NCBI GenBank assembly: GCA_029261875.1
Contig: JAJDAL010000033.1
Location: 79,830 to 143,829, forward strand
Source of the DNA: Deltaproteobacteria bacterium
GTDB lineage: Bacteria; Myxococcota_A; UBA9160; JAJDAL01
Length of the DNA stretch: 64,000 bases
Reading direction: 5' to 3'
The position numbers and the translations under genes are program-made. How positions within the stretch are numbered: position 1 is the first letter of the stretch; every line of letters begins with the position of its first letter. Positions 18,147 through 29,651 of this stretch are shown piece after piece. The notes beneath the pieces were generated by a model. It did not search any database. It saw nothing but the letters and a program-made list of their open reading frames with translations, and had not been told where the DNA came from.

Positions 18147-19703
18147 CTAATCCGCGCCCTTGGCCGAGGAGGGATGCGGTTTCGCCGTGAACCCGACGCG
18201 CGCAGCGCGCGAGAGACCCGCCAGCATCCCACGGAAGACCGCCGCGTGCAGTGGGTAGATCCCGTACCAATACAAGAGGCCGAGCAGGCCGCTGGGATCG
18301 AAGACCGCGGTCTGCCGGATCGCGCTGCCCCGGTCGGTCGGCCTAACCTCGAACTCGAGCCAGGCCCGGCCGGGTAACTTCATCTCGGCCCGCAGGCGGA
18401 GGAGATGGTCGGGCTCATAGGTCTCCACGCGCCACCAGTCGACGGTGTCGCCCACGCGCAGCTGTTCTGGATCGTGACGCCCCCTGCGCAGACCGACGCC
18501 CCCGACCAGCAAATCGATGAAGCCACGAAGACGCCAGAGCGTGTCGAAGGCGTACCAACCCCGTGCGCCGCCGATTCGGCGGATTGGAGCAAATGCCGCT
18601 GCGGGAGGCATGTCCACCTCGCGCTCCCGCGAATCGACCAGCCGACGACCTCGACGCACTCCACCGTAGTTGGAGAAGATCCCCGGATCCGTTCCGCCGG
18701 CCGAGATCGCGTCCGACCAGCGCGTCTCTGCGGACTCGCGGTCCTCGAAGGTCAACGTGTCTGCAATCGCCTTTCGCACCCCTACCGGATCGATTGCGAA
18801 GTCGCGGCGCGCAGCGTCGTCGCGAACGACCGTCTCGTGACAGATACTTTCGATCAGGTCACGCCCCACCCGCGCGTAGAGTGGTGTGACGAGCCCCAGC
18901 CACAGGCTGCTGAGGCGGGGCGTCAATACGGGAACCGGGATCATGACGCGGCGCAAACCCCGCTGTCGCGCGTACTCGCGCATGAGTTCGCCATAGGAGA
19001 CGCGCTCGGCTCCGCCAATTTCGTAGACCCGGCTGCGTTCCGTTTCGAGTTCGAGGGCGGATTCGAGATAGGCGAGTAGATCGCCAATCGCGATGGGTTG
19101 CGCGGTGACGTGCACCCAGCGCGGCGTCACCATGGCGGGCAGTCGCTCGACGAGCGCGCTGAGCATTTCGAACGAGAGACTCCCGGATCCGATCACGATC
19201 GAGGCGCGGAATTCGATCACCGGCACGCCCGTGGCACCCAATGCACGCCCTACCTCGTGGCGGCTCCGCAAATGGGGCGAGAGATCCGATTCCTCGTCCC
19301 CCAGTCCGCCCAGATACACGATCCGCCGAACGCCTGCCGCCCGCGCTGCGCGCGCGAAGTTTTGCGCGCCCAAGCGGTCCTGCACCTCGAATCCCTCTTG
19401 ACTCGCACTCCCCATCGAGTGGACCAGGTAATAGGCGGTGTGCACACCTTTGAGTGCCGGCAGCAGGCTTTCCTCCTGCAGCACATCGCCTTTCACCACT
19501 TCCGTCTGCGGACCGACCCGCTCCGCGAGAAACTCGGGACGCCGCGCGAGACAGCGCACCACCCGACCCCGCTTTTCCAACCGAGAAAGAAGACGACCGC
19601 CCACGTACCCGGACGCACCGGTCAGGAGGATGGGTTGCTTCAGGGGATCTGATTCCACGAGCTCACCTTCGTCTTCGGTTTCATTGGTCTGCGCTTCACT
19701 CAC
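18147..19703 (-). CDS. NAD(P)-binding SDR-like protein with DUF2867-type C-terminal domain
   Basis: GTG start overlapping the photolyase stop (GTGA); ILLTGASGYVGGRLLSRLEKRGRVVRCLARRPEFL Rossmann; C-term DALWRLRGFIDLLVGGVGLRRGRHDPEQLRVGDTVDWWRVE. Confidence 0.85.
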   Translation of the reverse strand: MSEAQTNETEDEGELVESDPLKQPILLTGASGYVGGRLLSRLEKRGRVVRCLARRPEFLAERVGPQTEVVKGDVLQEESLLPALKGVHTAYYLVHSMGSASQEGFEVQDRLGAQNFARAARAAGVRRIVYLGGLGDEESDLSPHLRSRHEVGRALGATGVPVIEFRASIVIGSGSLSFEMLSALVERLPAMVTPRWVHVTAQPIAIGDLLAYLESALELETERSRVYEIGGAERVSYGELMREYARQRGLRRVMIPVPVLTPRLSSLWLGLVTPLYARVGRDLIESICHETVVRDDAARRDFAIDPVGVRKAIADTLTFEDRESAETRWSDAISAGGTDPGIFSNYGGVRRGRRLVDSREREVDMPPAAAFAPIRRIGGARGWYAFDTLWRLRGFIDLLVGGVGLRRGRHDPEQLRVGDTVDWWRVETYEPDHLLRLRAEMKLPGRAWLEFEVRPTDRGSAIRQTAVFDPSGLLGLLYWYGIYPLHAAVFRGMLAGLSRAARVGFTAKPHPSSAKGAD

Positions 19704-21109
19704 TTCCGCGCCCCGTCCCTTCGCGCGCGGGTGAATCGCGCGAGAGCGAGTTCGCGCCGTTCTGCGTGATCCACGATGGGCGGCGGATAGTCGCAGAGCA
19801 GCCCGGACTCCCATGGCGCATGCACGTGCCGATCCGGCACGTCGCGTAGCTCGGGAACCCATTGGCGCACGTAACGGCCCTGCGGATCCCAGCGTTTGCC
19901 CTGCGCAAACGGATTGAAGATCCGGAAATACGGTTGCGCGTCGGTCCCCACGGATGCCGCCCACTGCCAGCCGCCGTTGTTGGAGGCGGGATCGCCGTCG
20001 ACGAGGCGCTCGAAGAAGAAGCGCTCTCCCTCGCGCCAGTCCACCAGCAGGTCTTTGGTAAGGAAACTCGCCACGATCATGCGCACGCGGTTGTGCATCC
20101 AACCCGTCGCGCGAAGCTGGCGCATCCCCGCATCGACGATCGGAAATCCCGTACGCCCCTCGCACCATGCCGCGAAGCCCTTCGGATCGTCATTCCAGAC
20201 CACCGCATCGTATTCGCGCCGGTAGTTCTCGCGCAGCACCCGGGGGTGCTCCTCCAGGATCGCGGAATAGAACTCGCGCCAGATGAGCTCGTCCAACCAT
20301 TTCGAAACACCCTGCTCCAAGGCAGGATGCGCGTCCATCGCCTGTTCCGCTCGCTGAAAGCATTGGCGCACCGAAATCGCGCCGAAGCGCAGGTAAGGGG
20401 ACATTCGCGACGTTCCATCGAGATCCGGTCGGTCGCGATCCTCGTGGTAGCGCGCGGCGGTGGTTTCCAGGAACTGGTCGAGGCGTCGCCGGGCCGCGGC
20501 TTCGCCGCCGGTCGGGATGTCGCACTCTCCGGTCTCGACACCGAACTGGCGCGGGTCCGGAATCCCATCCCCCGAGAAGCCCGGGATGGGGGGCGGCAAG
20601 CGCCCGAGCTTGACGGGAAGCCGGGGCTCCTGCTCCCACTTTCCCCACCACGTCTTGCGATAGGGCGAATAGATGGAATACGCCCCGCCGCTCTTCGATT
20701 GGATCTCACTCGATCGGAAGATCACGTGATCCAGACACGACACTACGCGACCGCCGCTCCGCTCGACGGCCCGACACACCCGGGCATCTCGGTTCCGGGC
20801 GAAAGGCGTCACATCCTCGTTGAACGAAAGCAGCTGCGCTCCGGTTTCGTGCAGCAGCTTCGGCAACACCTTGTCGGGGAGACCCTCGCGTACGAGCAGC
20901 GGCACGCCGCGCTTCTCGAGGTCGCGACGCAAGCGGTCCAGGCAATCGAGCAGGAAACGCGTGCGGGCTTCCCCCGAGTGCGGGCCCGACAGGATGCGCG
21001 GATCCAACACGAAAACCGGGAGCCACTCTTCGGCCCGAGCCACCAGCGCGTTGAGCGCCGTGTTGTCGCGCAGACGCAGATCGTTGCGGAACCAGTGTAT
21101 ACCGCGCAC
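19700..21109 (-). CDS. phrB: Deoxyribodipyrimidine photolyase
   Basis: VRGIHWFRNDLRLRDNTALNAL...WLDELIWREFYSAIL...RTGFPIVDAGMRQLRATGWMHNRVRMIVASFLTKDLLVDWREGERFF...NNGGWQWAASVGTDAQPYFRIFNP; GTG start at 21109. Confidence 0.95.
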   Translation of the reverse strand: MRGIHWFRNDLRLRDNTALNALVARAEEWLPVFVLDPRILSGPHSGEARTRFLLDCLDRLRRDLEKRGVPLLVREGLPDKVLPKLLHETGAQLLSFNEDVTPFARNRDARVCRAVERSGGRVVSCLDHVIFRSSEIQSKSGGAYSIYSPYRKTWWGKWEQEPRLPVKLGRLPPPIPGFSGDGIPDPRQFGVETGECDIPTGGEAAARRRLDQFLETTAARYHEDRDRPDLDGTSRMSPYLRFGAISVRQCFQRAEQAMDAHPALEQGVSKWLDELIWREFYSAILEEHPRVLRENYRREYDAVVWNDDPKGFAAWCEGRTGFPIVDAGMRQLRATGWMHNRVRMIVASFLTKDLLVDWREGERFFFERLVDGDPASNNGGWQWAASVGTDAQPYFRIFNPFAQGKRWDPQGRYVRQWVPELRDVPDRHVHAPWESGLLCDYPPPIVDHAERRELALARFTRARRDGARK

Positions 21110-22020
21110 TACGTCGTCCCCCCTGCGCGCTCGGTCGCGAGCCGATCCCGAGCCTCCACCCGCATCGCGAGGTCTTCGATCTGCATCGAGGGGCGCGGTG
21201 TCAGCTGATCGACTTGTTCGAGCAGTGCGAGCGCTTCCGTGCGCCGCTCGGGAGCCAGATCGAGTAGGGTGAGGGCCAGCAATAGGCGATTGCCGGGATT
21301 TTCCGGTGCGATGGCGTACGCGCGTTCCACCAGCGGGATCGCCTGCTCGCGGTCGACCCAGCCCGACACGAAGGGCACGCGGGGCAACTCCGCGTGCAGG
21401 CGCCCCAGCAGCCGGAATGCCGCTCCGCCGTCGTACTCGGGTTCGAGCGCCATCGCGATGCGGGTGCAGCGGAACAAGCGGTTCGCCACTCCATTGCGCA
21501 CCGCGCCGAGAAGCCCGACTGCCCGACTCCAGGCTCCCCAGTTGATGGCCGACCAGAAATACAGACGGGCGACGTCGCTCCGGGGAATGCCTTTGGCCGC
21601 GAGGTGAGGTCCGATCTCCGCGGGTTCCAATTGTTCGAGTCGCACCCCGAAACCGGCTCGATCGGCAAGGAGCTCGAGCCCCTGTTCCGAAACGTCTTTG
21701 GCGCGATCGAAAATGCGGCGCGTCTCCTTCGAATCTTCGATCGCGAAGTCGCCCGCAAAGTGCAGGGAACGGAGAAGTTTCCAACGCGCTTCCAGGTTCT
21801 CCGGATCGGAGCGGAGCGCGTCCTCATAGAAGCGGATGGCAGCGCGGATCGGGTCCGGCTTCGGGCTGCCGTCCCGCTCCCCCTCCGCCCGACGAGTCCA
21901 TTCGGAATCGCCGCGGGCAACCTCGTCCGCTCCCGCAGGCAGGGCCATGAACCCGACCAGTGCGGCCAGCACGACCCCCGCCATGCGCCGAACGGTACGT
22001 CCCTGCGGGCGGCTCGTCAT
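21109..22020 (-). CDS. Exported TPR-type repeat protein
   Basis: MTSRPQGRTVRRMAGVVLAALVGFMALPAGADE signal peptide; ALRSDPENLEARWKLLRSLHF...AYAIAPENPGNRLLLALTLLDLAPERRTEALALLEQ; ATGA overlap with upstream gene. Confidence 0.7.
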   Translation of the reverse strand: MTSRPQGRTVRRMAGVVLAALVGFMALPAGADEVARGDSEWTRRAEGERDGSPKPDPIRAAIRFYEDALRSDPENLEARWKLLRSLHFAGDFAIEDSKETRRIFDRAKDVSEQGLELLADRAGFGVRLEQLEPAEIGPHLAAKGIPRSDVARLYFWSAINWGAWSRAVGLLGAVRNGVANRLFRCTRIAMALEPEYDGGAAFRLLGRLHAELPRVPFVSGWVDREQAIPLVERAYAIAPENPGNRLLLALTLLDLAPERRTEALALLEQVDQLTPRPSMQIEDLAMRVEARDRLATERAGGTT

Positions 22021-23546
22021 CGCGACGGCTCGGCGCTCAATCGTTCGCAGAGCTCCCACAACGCGCGACGATCTGCTTCGGATTCCCGGGTGAACGGCAA
22101 CAGATGGGTGCGGCGCTCTTCGCGGTCGAAGAAGAAACACCCCGTCGACTGGCGAGCACGCAGACGCGCCGCCAGCCAGACGACCGTGTCGGCGCCCTCG
22201 GCCGGCGTCCGCAGGATGTTGCGCGTGAGGCGGTGGAAGCGCGGGAGCGAGCTTTTCACTGACGGGGTATCGGCCCAACCGGGGTGCATGGCGTTCACGA
22301 CCACGGAACTTCCACGCAGCGCTTCGGCCCACAACTCGGATAGGACCACCTGGGCCCGCTTCGTCTCCGCGTAGGCGACGACGCCATCGTAGTCCCGCTC
22401 GCTCCAGTTCGGATCCTCGAGGTTGAGACGTCGTGTGTACATGCCGCCGGAGGAAACCCAGATCACCCGTCCATCGGGCGACTTCTCGAGGTTGCCCTGC
22501 AGCAGACGCGTCAGCAGGAAGGGCCCAACCAGGTGGGTTGCGAGCGTGAGTTCGATTCCATCGTCGGTCTCGAACCGTTCGTCCGGAAGCACACCCGCAT
22601 TGTGGATCAATACGTCGACCGGCCCCGACGACACGCGTGCAGCCGCCGCGCGAACCGAATCGAGGTTGGACACATCCAGAAGTTCCAGGAAGACGCGCGC
22701 GTTTCCCGTCTGCTCGCGAATCTGCTGCGCCGCCTGCTCTCCGCGCTCGCGGTTGCGGCACAGGAGCACGACCTCGGCTCCCAGGTCCGCGAGTGCGAGG
22801 GCGGTCTCGTAGCCGATTCCGGAGTTGGCACCCGAAATCAGACAGCGCTTATCCGAGAGATCCACGTCCAGGTCCTGCGCTTCGAAAGCGAGGCGGTGGA
22901 TGCGAAACCCGGTCCGGTCGAAGGACGACACGATGAAGGGATCGACGATGCGGCTCAAGGCGCGCCCCAACCATCGCTGGGCGTCGGGCGTGGCGGAAAC
23001 CTCCGAAATCGGTTCCGCATCGCGTTCGAGCGCCGCCAGAATTTCCCCGACCGGCGGATGGTCTCCCGCCTCGCGGCTCGTGTAACGGTAAGTCAGCTCC
23101 CAATCGGGACGAATCACAAAGACCCCCCCGAGCTGCCAGGGATCTCCCTGCACGCCGGTCTGGCGAGAGCCCGAGCGAAGGGCTCGCAGCGCGTTGCGCG
23201 GCAGCCTTGGCGAAAGCAGCTCGACCCGACCGCGCCGGAGACCCGCCGCGCGATAAGCACGTAACTCCGGGTCCACCAGCAGCGGACCGTCGAGTCCGAA
23301 GTCCTCACGAAACGCAGCGGCAAAATTCGGAGACCCATTGCCAACGATGACAAGTTCCCCACCGCGCGCTCGGATCTCGTCGACCTGGTCGCGCAACTGC
23401 GCGACTTGCTCACGACAGAACAGTCAACCGAAGTGGCGGATGAAAACGAGAACGACGGGCCGCTCCTTCCAGAGCGCCTCCAGACGGACTCGCTCCCCCT
23501 GCCAATCGGAGAGCTCGATCCCGGACAGCTTCTTCACAGTGCGCAT
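22017..23546 (-). CDS. Candidate selenoprotein: PRXL2/SelU-like AhpC-TSA domain fused to a short-chain dehydrogenase; in-frame UGA = Sec41
   Basis: Translating minus strand from ATG 23546: MRTVKKLSGIELSDWQGERVRLEALWKERPVVLVFIRHFG[TGA]LFCREQVAQLRDQVDEIRARGGELVIVGNGSPNF... continuing into the listed 459-aa ORF (SDR CLISGANSGIGYETALALADLGAEVVLLCRN, YAETK). TGA at 23424-23426 lies in the U/CxxC redox position. Confidence 0.85.
23388..23405 (-). promoter_or_regulatory. Putative bacterial SECIS hairpin
   Basis: mRNA UGA-CUGUUCUGUCGUGAGCAA-GUCGCGC-AGUU-GCGCGAC: perfect 7-bp stem, AGUU loop with G at loop position 2, 25 nt between UGA and loop. Confidence 0.7.
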
Positions 23547-23570
23547 CGGATCCCCCGTTTCGCTTCCGGT

Positions 23571-26448
<2,878 letters not shown>

Positions 26449-26507
26449 GGCGCGCCTTCGTGAGAACATTTCGAACACTCCAGTTTTTCGCTGAGCGATT
26501 GAGGTTG

Positions 26508-26669
26508 TCACGCTACATCTCGAACTTGCGGTTCGGCTTCCGCGTACTCCGCTTTGACTTCGCCGGGCTGAACTTCCGACTCGAAGGATTCTCGGATATA
26601 CACGTACACTCCAGCCACCGCGATGAAAGTGACCGCGCATCCAAAAGCCAGCAGATTGAGGTCACTCAC
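26508..26669 (-). CDS. Small single-pass membrane protein (53 aa) not in supplied ORF track
   Basis: GTG start overlapping the stop of the upstream small ORF; MSDLNLLAFGCAVTFIAVAGVYVYIRESFESEVQPGEVKAEYAEAEPQVRDVA. Confidence 0.6.
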   Translation of the reverse strand: MSDLNLLAFGCAVTFIAVAGVYVYIRESFESEVQPGEVKAEYAEAEPQVRDVA

Positions 26670-26901
26670 TGTCGTTCCTCCCAATCAGTAGCAGCGCACC
26701 CGCTGCCAGGATCGAGGGGACCCAGATCCCCACGAAGATTCCCTGCTCGCGATCGCCCGTGAAGAAGAGATAGACCGACATCAGGAACGAGAGTCCCGCA
26801 GCGAGAATGAAGAGGGCCTTGGGCCTGCTGATTCCCGGAATGACGTCTTTCCTGTCTATGGCGCGTGCCTTGACGCCCGTCTGCTCCAATTGTGCGCTCA
26901 T
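26662..26901 (-). CDS. Small membrane protein (79 aa)
   Basis: Two hydrophobic segments (PKALFILAAGLSFLMSVYLFF; GIFVGIWVPSILAAGALLLIG); ATGA overlap with upstream SRPBCC gene. Confidence 0.7.
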   Translation of the reverse strand: MSAQLEQTGVKARAIDRKDVIPGISRPKALFILAAGLSFLMSVYLFFTGDREQGIFVGIWVPSILAAGALLLIGRNDSE

Positions 26902-27458
26902 GATGCAACTCCTTGCTTTTTGTGTTGGGACCGGACCCGGCGGTCGGCCATCGGCCGTTTCCGACTCCGCTCAATTCGCTGATCGTGAATCGGGTTTTTT
27001 TCACCCGAAGTCTTCAGGGCCCCCTCCCCCGCCGCCCACCGCTCGCGTAGGCCGCGCACGGCCTGGCGACCGATGCGCTGAAACAGGAGGTCCAGAAATG
27101 GGTCTGCGAGTTGCCCGATACCCGTAAGCTCGACGCGCGCCTCGTAGGTCACCCGGGTTCCTCCGGGTCGCGACACGAAGGTGATTTCGTCGACGGAGCG
27201 CAGTGATGAATCCCCGCCGGTCAAGACCAGACGGGAAGGACGTTCGAATTCCGTGATCCGGTACTCGAGCGGAATCCGCCGGCCGAGAAACGAAACGCTG
27301 ACCCCGAAGCGGCTGCCGAGTCTCACGGCGCCTCGCGTAATGCGCCGGGCGTCGCAGACGCTGGGGTCCCACTCGACGGTGCGGCTGAAGTCGGCGAGGT
27401 AGTCAAAAGCCGGGCCGATCGGGATGGGGAGGTCGATCGCATCGATGTAACGCGCCAT
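26898..27458 (-). CDS. SRPBCC/polyketide cyclase-like family protein
   Basis: MARYIDAIDLPIPIGPAFDYLADFSRTVEWDPSVCDARRITRGAVRLGSRFGVSVSFLGRRIPLEYRITEFERPSRLVLTG. Confidence 0.8.
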   Translation of the reverse strand: MARYIDAIDLPIPIGPAFDYLADFSRTVEWDPSVCDARRITRGAVRLGSRFGVSVSFLGRRIPLEYRITEFERPSRLVLTGGDSSLRSVDEITFVSRPGGTRVTYEARVELTGIGQLADPFLDLLFQRIGRQAVRGLRERWAAGEGALKTSGEKNPIHDQRIERSRKRPMADRRVRSQHKKQGVAS

Positions 27459-27664
27459 TTGGCTGTCTCCTTGATGAAATGCAGCTTGGTACACGGCGCC
27501 CTATATGTCAAGATTTTATCTGTGCAACATTTATTATCTCGAATCGAAAATTTACATTTTTACAAATTATTCCAGATACTTGAATATATTCTTGCCGAAT
27601 CAACTACATGAGGATTTTTAATCAAAAATCTGGACATTAGTGAGGTTTTGTATAAATTGGAGGC
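27459..27664. promoter_or_regulatory. AT-rich divergent intergenic region between the SRPBCC operon and the CarH-like regulator
   Basis: Marked AT-rich tract (27500-27660) in a high-GC context; contains ATTTACATTTTTACAAAT and TTGTATAAATT elements. Confidence 0.5.
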
Positions 27665-28570
27665 GTGGAGAAACCCAAACCCGACGCACTCGAACTCACC
27701 TATCCCCTACGCACGGCAGCCCGGCTCACCGGTTTGTCTCCGGAGCTGCTACGTGCCTGGGAGCGACGACATCGGGTCGTCGAGCCGCTCCGCACGCCCG
27801 GAGGAACCCGGCGCTACCGCGCTGCCGATCTCGAACGACTTCGGCTGGTGAAGGCGGTCGTGGATGCGGGACACCGCATCGGCGAAGTCGCACACCTGGA
27901 GTTGGCCGAACTCAAGCGGCGCTCAGCCGGCGCCGCACCCCGCCCGGAAGGTCGCCTGGACGAAATCCTATCTGCGCTCGGCCAGCTCGATGCCGCCGAA
28001 TCGCAGCGGCTGCTTTCCCTTCAGATCTTTGCGCTCGGACCCGCGCGCTTCGCGCGTGAAGTCGCGCTCCCCCTGCTGCGCGAAATCGGTGATCGATGGG
28101 CGAACGGCGAGATGGGAATCGCGCGAGAACACCTGGCGAGCGGGGTTCTTCGATCCCTGCTCGGCTCCGCCCTGCAACCGACGGCCACGTCAATCCTCGG
28201 ACCGCGCGTCGTGTTCGCCACGCCCAGCGGCGAGCGCCATGAGTTGGGACTATTGGCGGCGGCCCTCACGACCCTGGGCGCTGGCGGGAACCCCCTCTAC
28301 CTCGGCGCGGAGCTGCCGGTCGAGGATCTCCTGAGCGCCGTGGAGGATTCCGACGCTTCAGCCCTGGCCCTGAGTCTCATCACGTTGCCCACCGCCGTAG
28401 CGGAACGCACCGTGAACGCACTCCGCGGGGGACTCGCCAGTGAGGTCCGTCTATGGCTCGGGGGAGCCGGAGCACGCGAAGTCGAACTTTCCCAGGGAGT
28501 CGAGCACATCGCGAGCCTCGAGGATCTCGAGCAGCAAGTCATGCTGATTGGGCTCTCGAACACACCGTGA
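27665..28570 (+). CDS. MerR-family regulator with B12-binding domain (CarH/LitR-type photoreceptor)
   Basis: GTG start; MerR HTH TYPLRTAARLTGLSPELLRAWERRHRVVEPLRTPGGTRRYRAADLERLRLV; Wx9EH motif WANGEMGIAREH; ExHxxG motif GERHELG. Confidence 0.9.
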   Translation: MEKPKPDALELTYPLRTAARLTGLSPELLRAWERRHRVVEPLRTPGGTRRYRAADLERLRLVKAVVDAGHRIGEVAHLELAELKRRSAGAAPRPEGRLDEILSALGQLDAAESQRLLSLQIFALGPARFAREVALPLLREIGDRWANGEMGIAREHLASGVLRSLLGSALQPTATSILGPRVVFATPSGERHELGLLAAALTTLGAGGNPLYLGAELPVEDLLSAVEDSDASALALSLITLPTAVAERTVNALRGGLASEVRLWLGGAGAREVELSQGVEHIASLEDLEQQVMLIGLSNTP

Positions 28571-29025
28571 GTCCGGCAATGCGTCGCAAGGGTCCCTGGT
28601 CGCAGAGCCAGATCGAACGTTTCTCGAGGGAGACGTTGGTTCCGATGCGCGTTGCGTGCAACGGCGCGTCCGGCCACCCCGTACTGGCTTCCCTTTGGTT
28701 CGTCCCCATGGATGGCAAGCTCTGGTGTGCAACGCAGCGCTCGGCCAGCGTGGTGTCAATCCTCCGCCGGGATCCGCGCTGTGCATTCGAAGTTTCCGTT
28801 GAAACGCCCCCGTACCGCGGGATCCGCGGGTCGGGAATGGCGACGATGCACGACGACCGCGGCGAGCCAATCCTCCGCACTTTGATCGATCGCTACCTGG
28901 GGGATTCGAACGCGAAGCTCGCGAGCCATCTTTTGGAGCGGGTCGAACAGGAAACCGCGATCGCGATCGAACCGAAGACCCTCGTCTCGTGGGATTACAC
29001 CGAACGCATGGGAGAAACCCTGTGA
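28567..29025 (+). CDS. Pyridoxamine 5'-phosphate oxidase-fold (PPOX) family protein
   Basis: GTGA overlap with CarH-like gene; MRVACNGASGHPVLASLWFVPMDGKLWCATQRSASVVSILRRDPRCAFEVSVETPPYRGIRGSG. Confidence 0.8.
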   Translation: MSPAMRRKGPWSQSQIERFSRETLVPMRVACNGASGHPVLASLWFVPMDGKLWCATQRSASVVSILRRDPRCAFEVSVETPPYRGIRGSGMATMHDDRGEPILRTLIDRYLGDSNAKLASHLLERVEQETAIAIEPKTLVSWDYTERMGETL

Positions 29026-29062
29026 ACCGAGCGCGCGCAGCCTTCAACCTCGGTACGAACCC

Positions 29063-29602
29063 GTGACAAAGCTGAAGACCCTGGGACTTTTGGGGCTGGC
29101 ACTGCTGGCCATGGGCGTATCCTGCCAAAGCGAGAACCCGCCTATGGAAGTGGTCGATGACGTCGACCTCGATCGCTATCTCGGGCGCTGGTACGAGATT
29201 GCCAGCTTCCCGCAGCGCTTTCAGCAGGGTTGCGTCGCGACGACCGCGCACTACACGCTACGAGACGACGGCCGCATCCGGGTCGAGAACGAATGCCGCG
29301 ACGGATCCTTCGACGGAGAGCTGCGCCGCGCCGAAGGCGTTGCCTGGTTGACGGATCCCAAGGGACGCCAGGCCAAGCTGAAGGTGCAATTCTTCTGGCC
29401 CTTCCGCGGCGACTACTGGATCATCGAACTCGACCCCGCGTACCGCTACGCCGTCGTCGGCCACCCCTCCAGGAATTACCTCTGGATCCTGTCCCGAACC
29501 CGGACCTTGGAACCGCCTGTCTACGAAACGCTTCTCGGCCGCATCGAAGCGCAGGGTTACGATCTCGAGCGCTTGAACCCCACACCTCAGCCGCCGTCCT
29601 AA
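29063..29602 (+). CDS. Lipocalin family lipoprotein (Blc-like)
   Basis: GTG start; signal/lipobox LLAMGVSC; DLDRYLGRWYEIASFPQRFQQGCVATTAHYTLRDDGRIRVENECRDG...YAVVGHPSRNYLWILSRT. Confidence 0.92.
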   Translation: MTKLKTLGLLGLALLAMGVSCQSENPPMEVVDDVDLDRYLGRWYEIASFPQRFQQGCVATTAHYTLRDDGRIRVENECRDGSFDGELRRAEGVAWLTDPKGRQAKLKVQFFWPFRGDYWIIELDPAYRYAVVGHPSRNYLWILSRTRTLEPPVYETLLGRIEAQGYDLERLNPTPQPPS

Positions 29603-29651
29603 CCGCGAGCAGACTGCCCCTTCACCGCAAACCATGATTCATGGAGATGTC

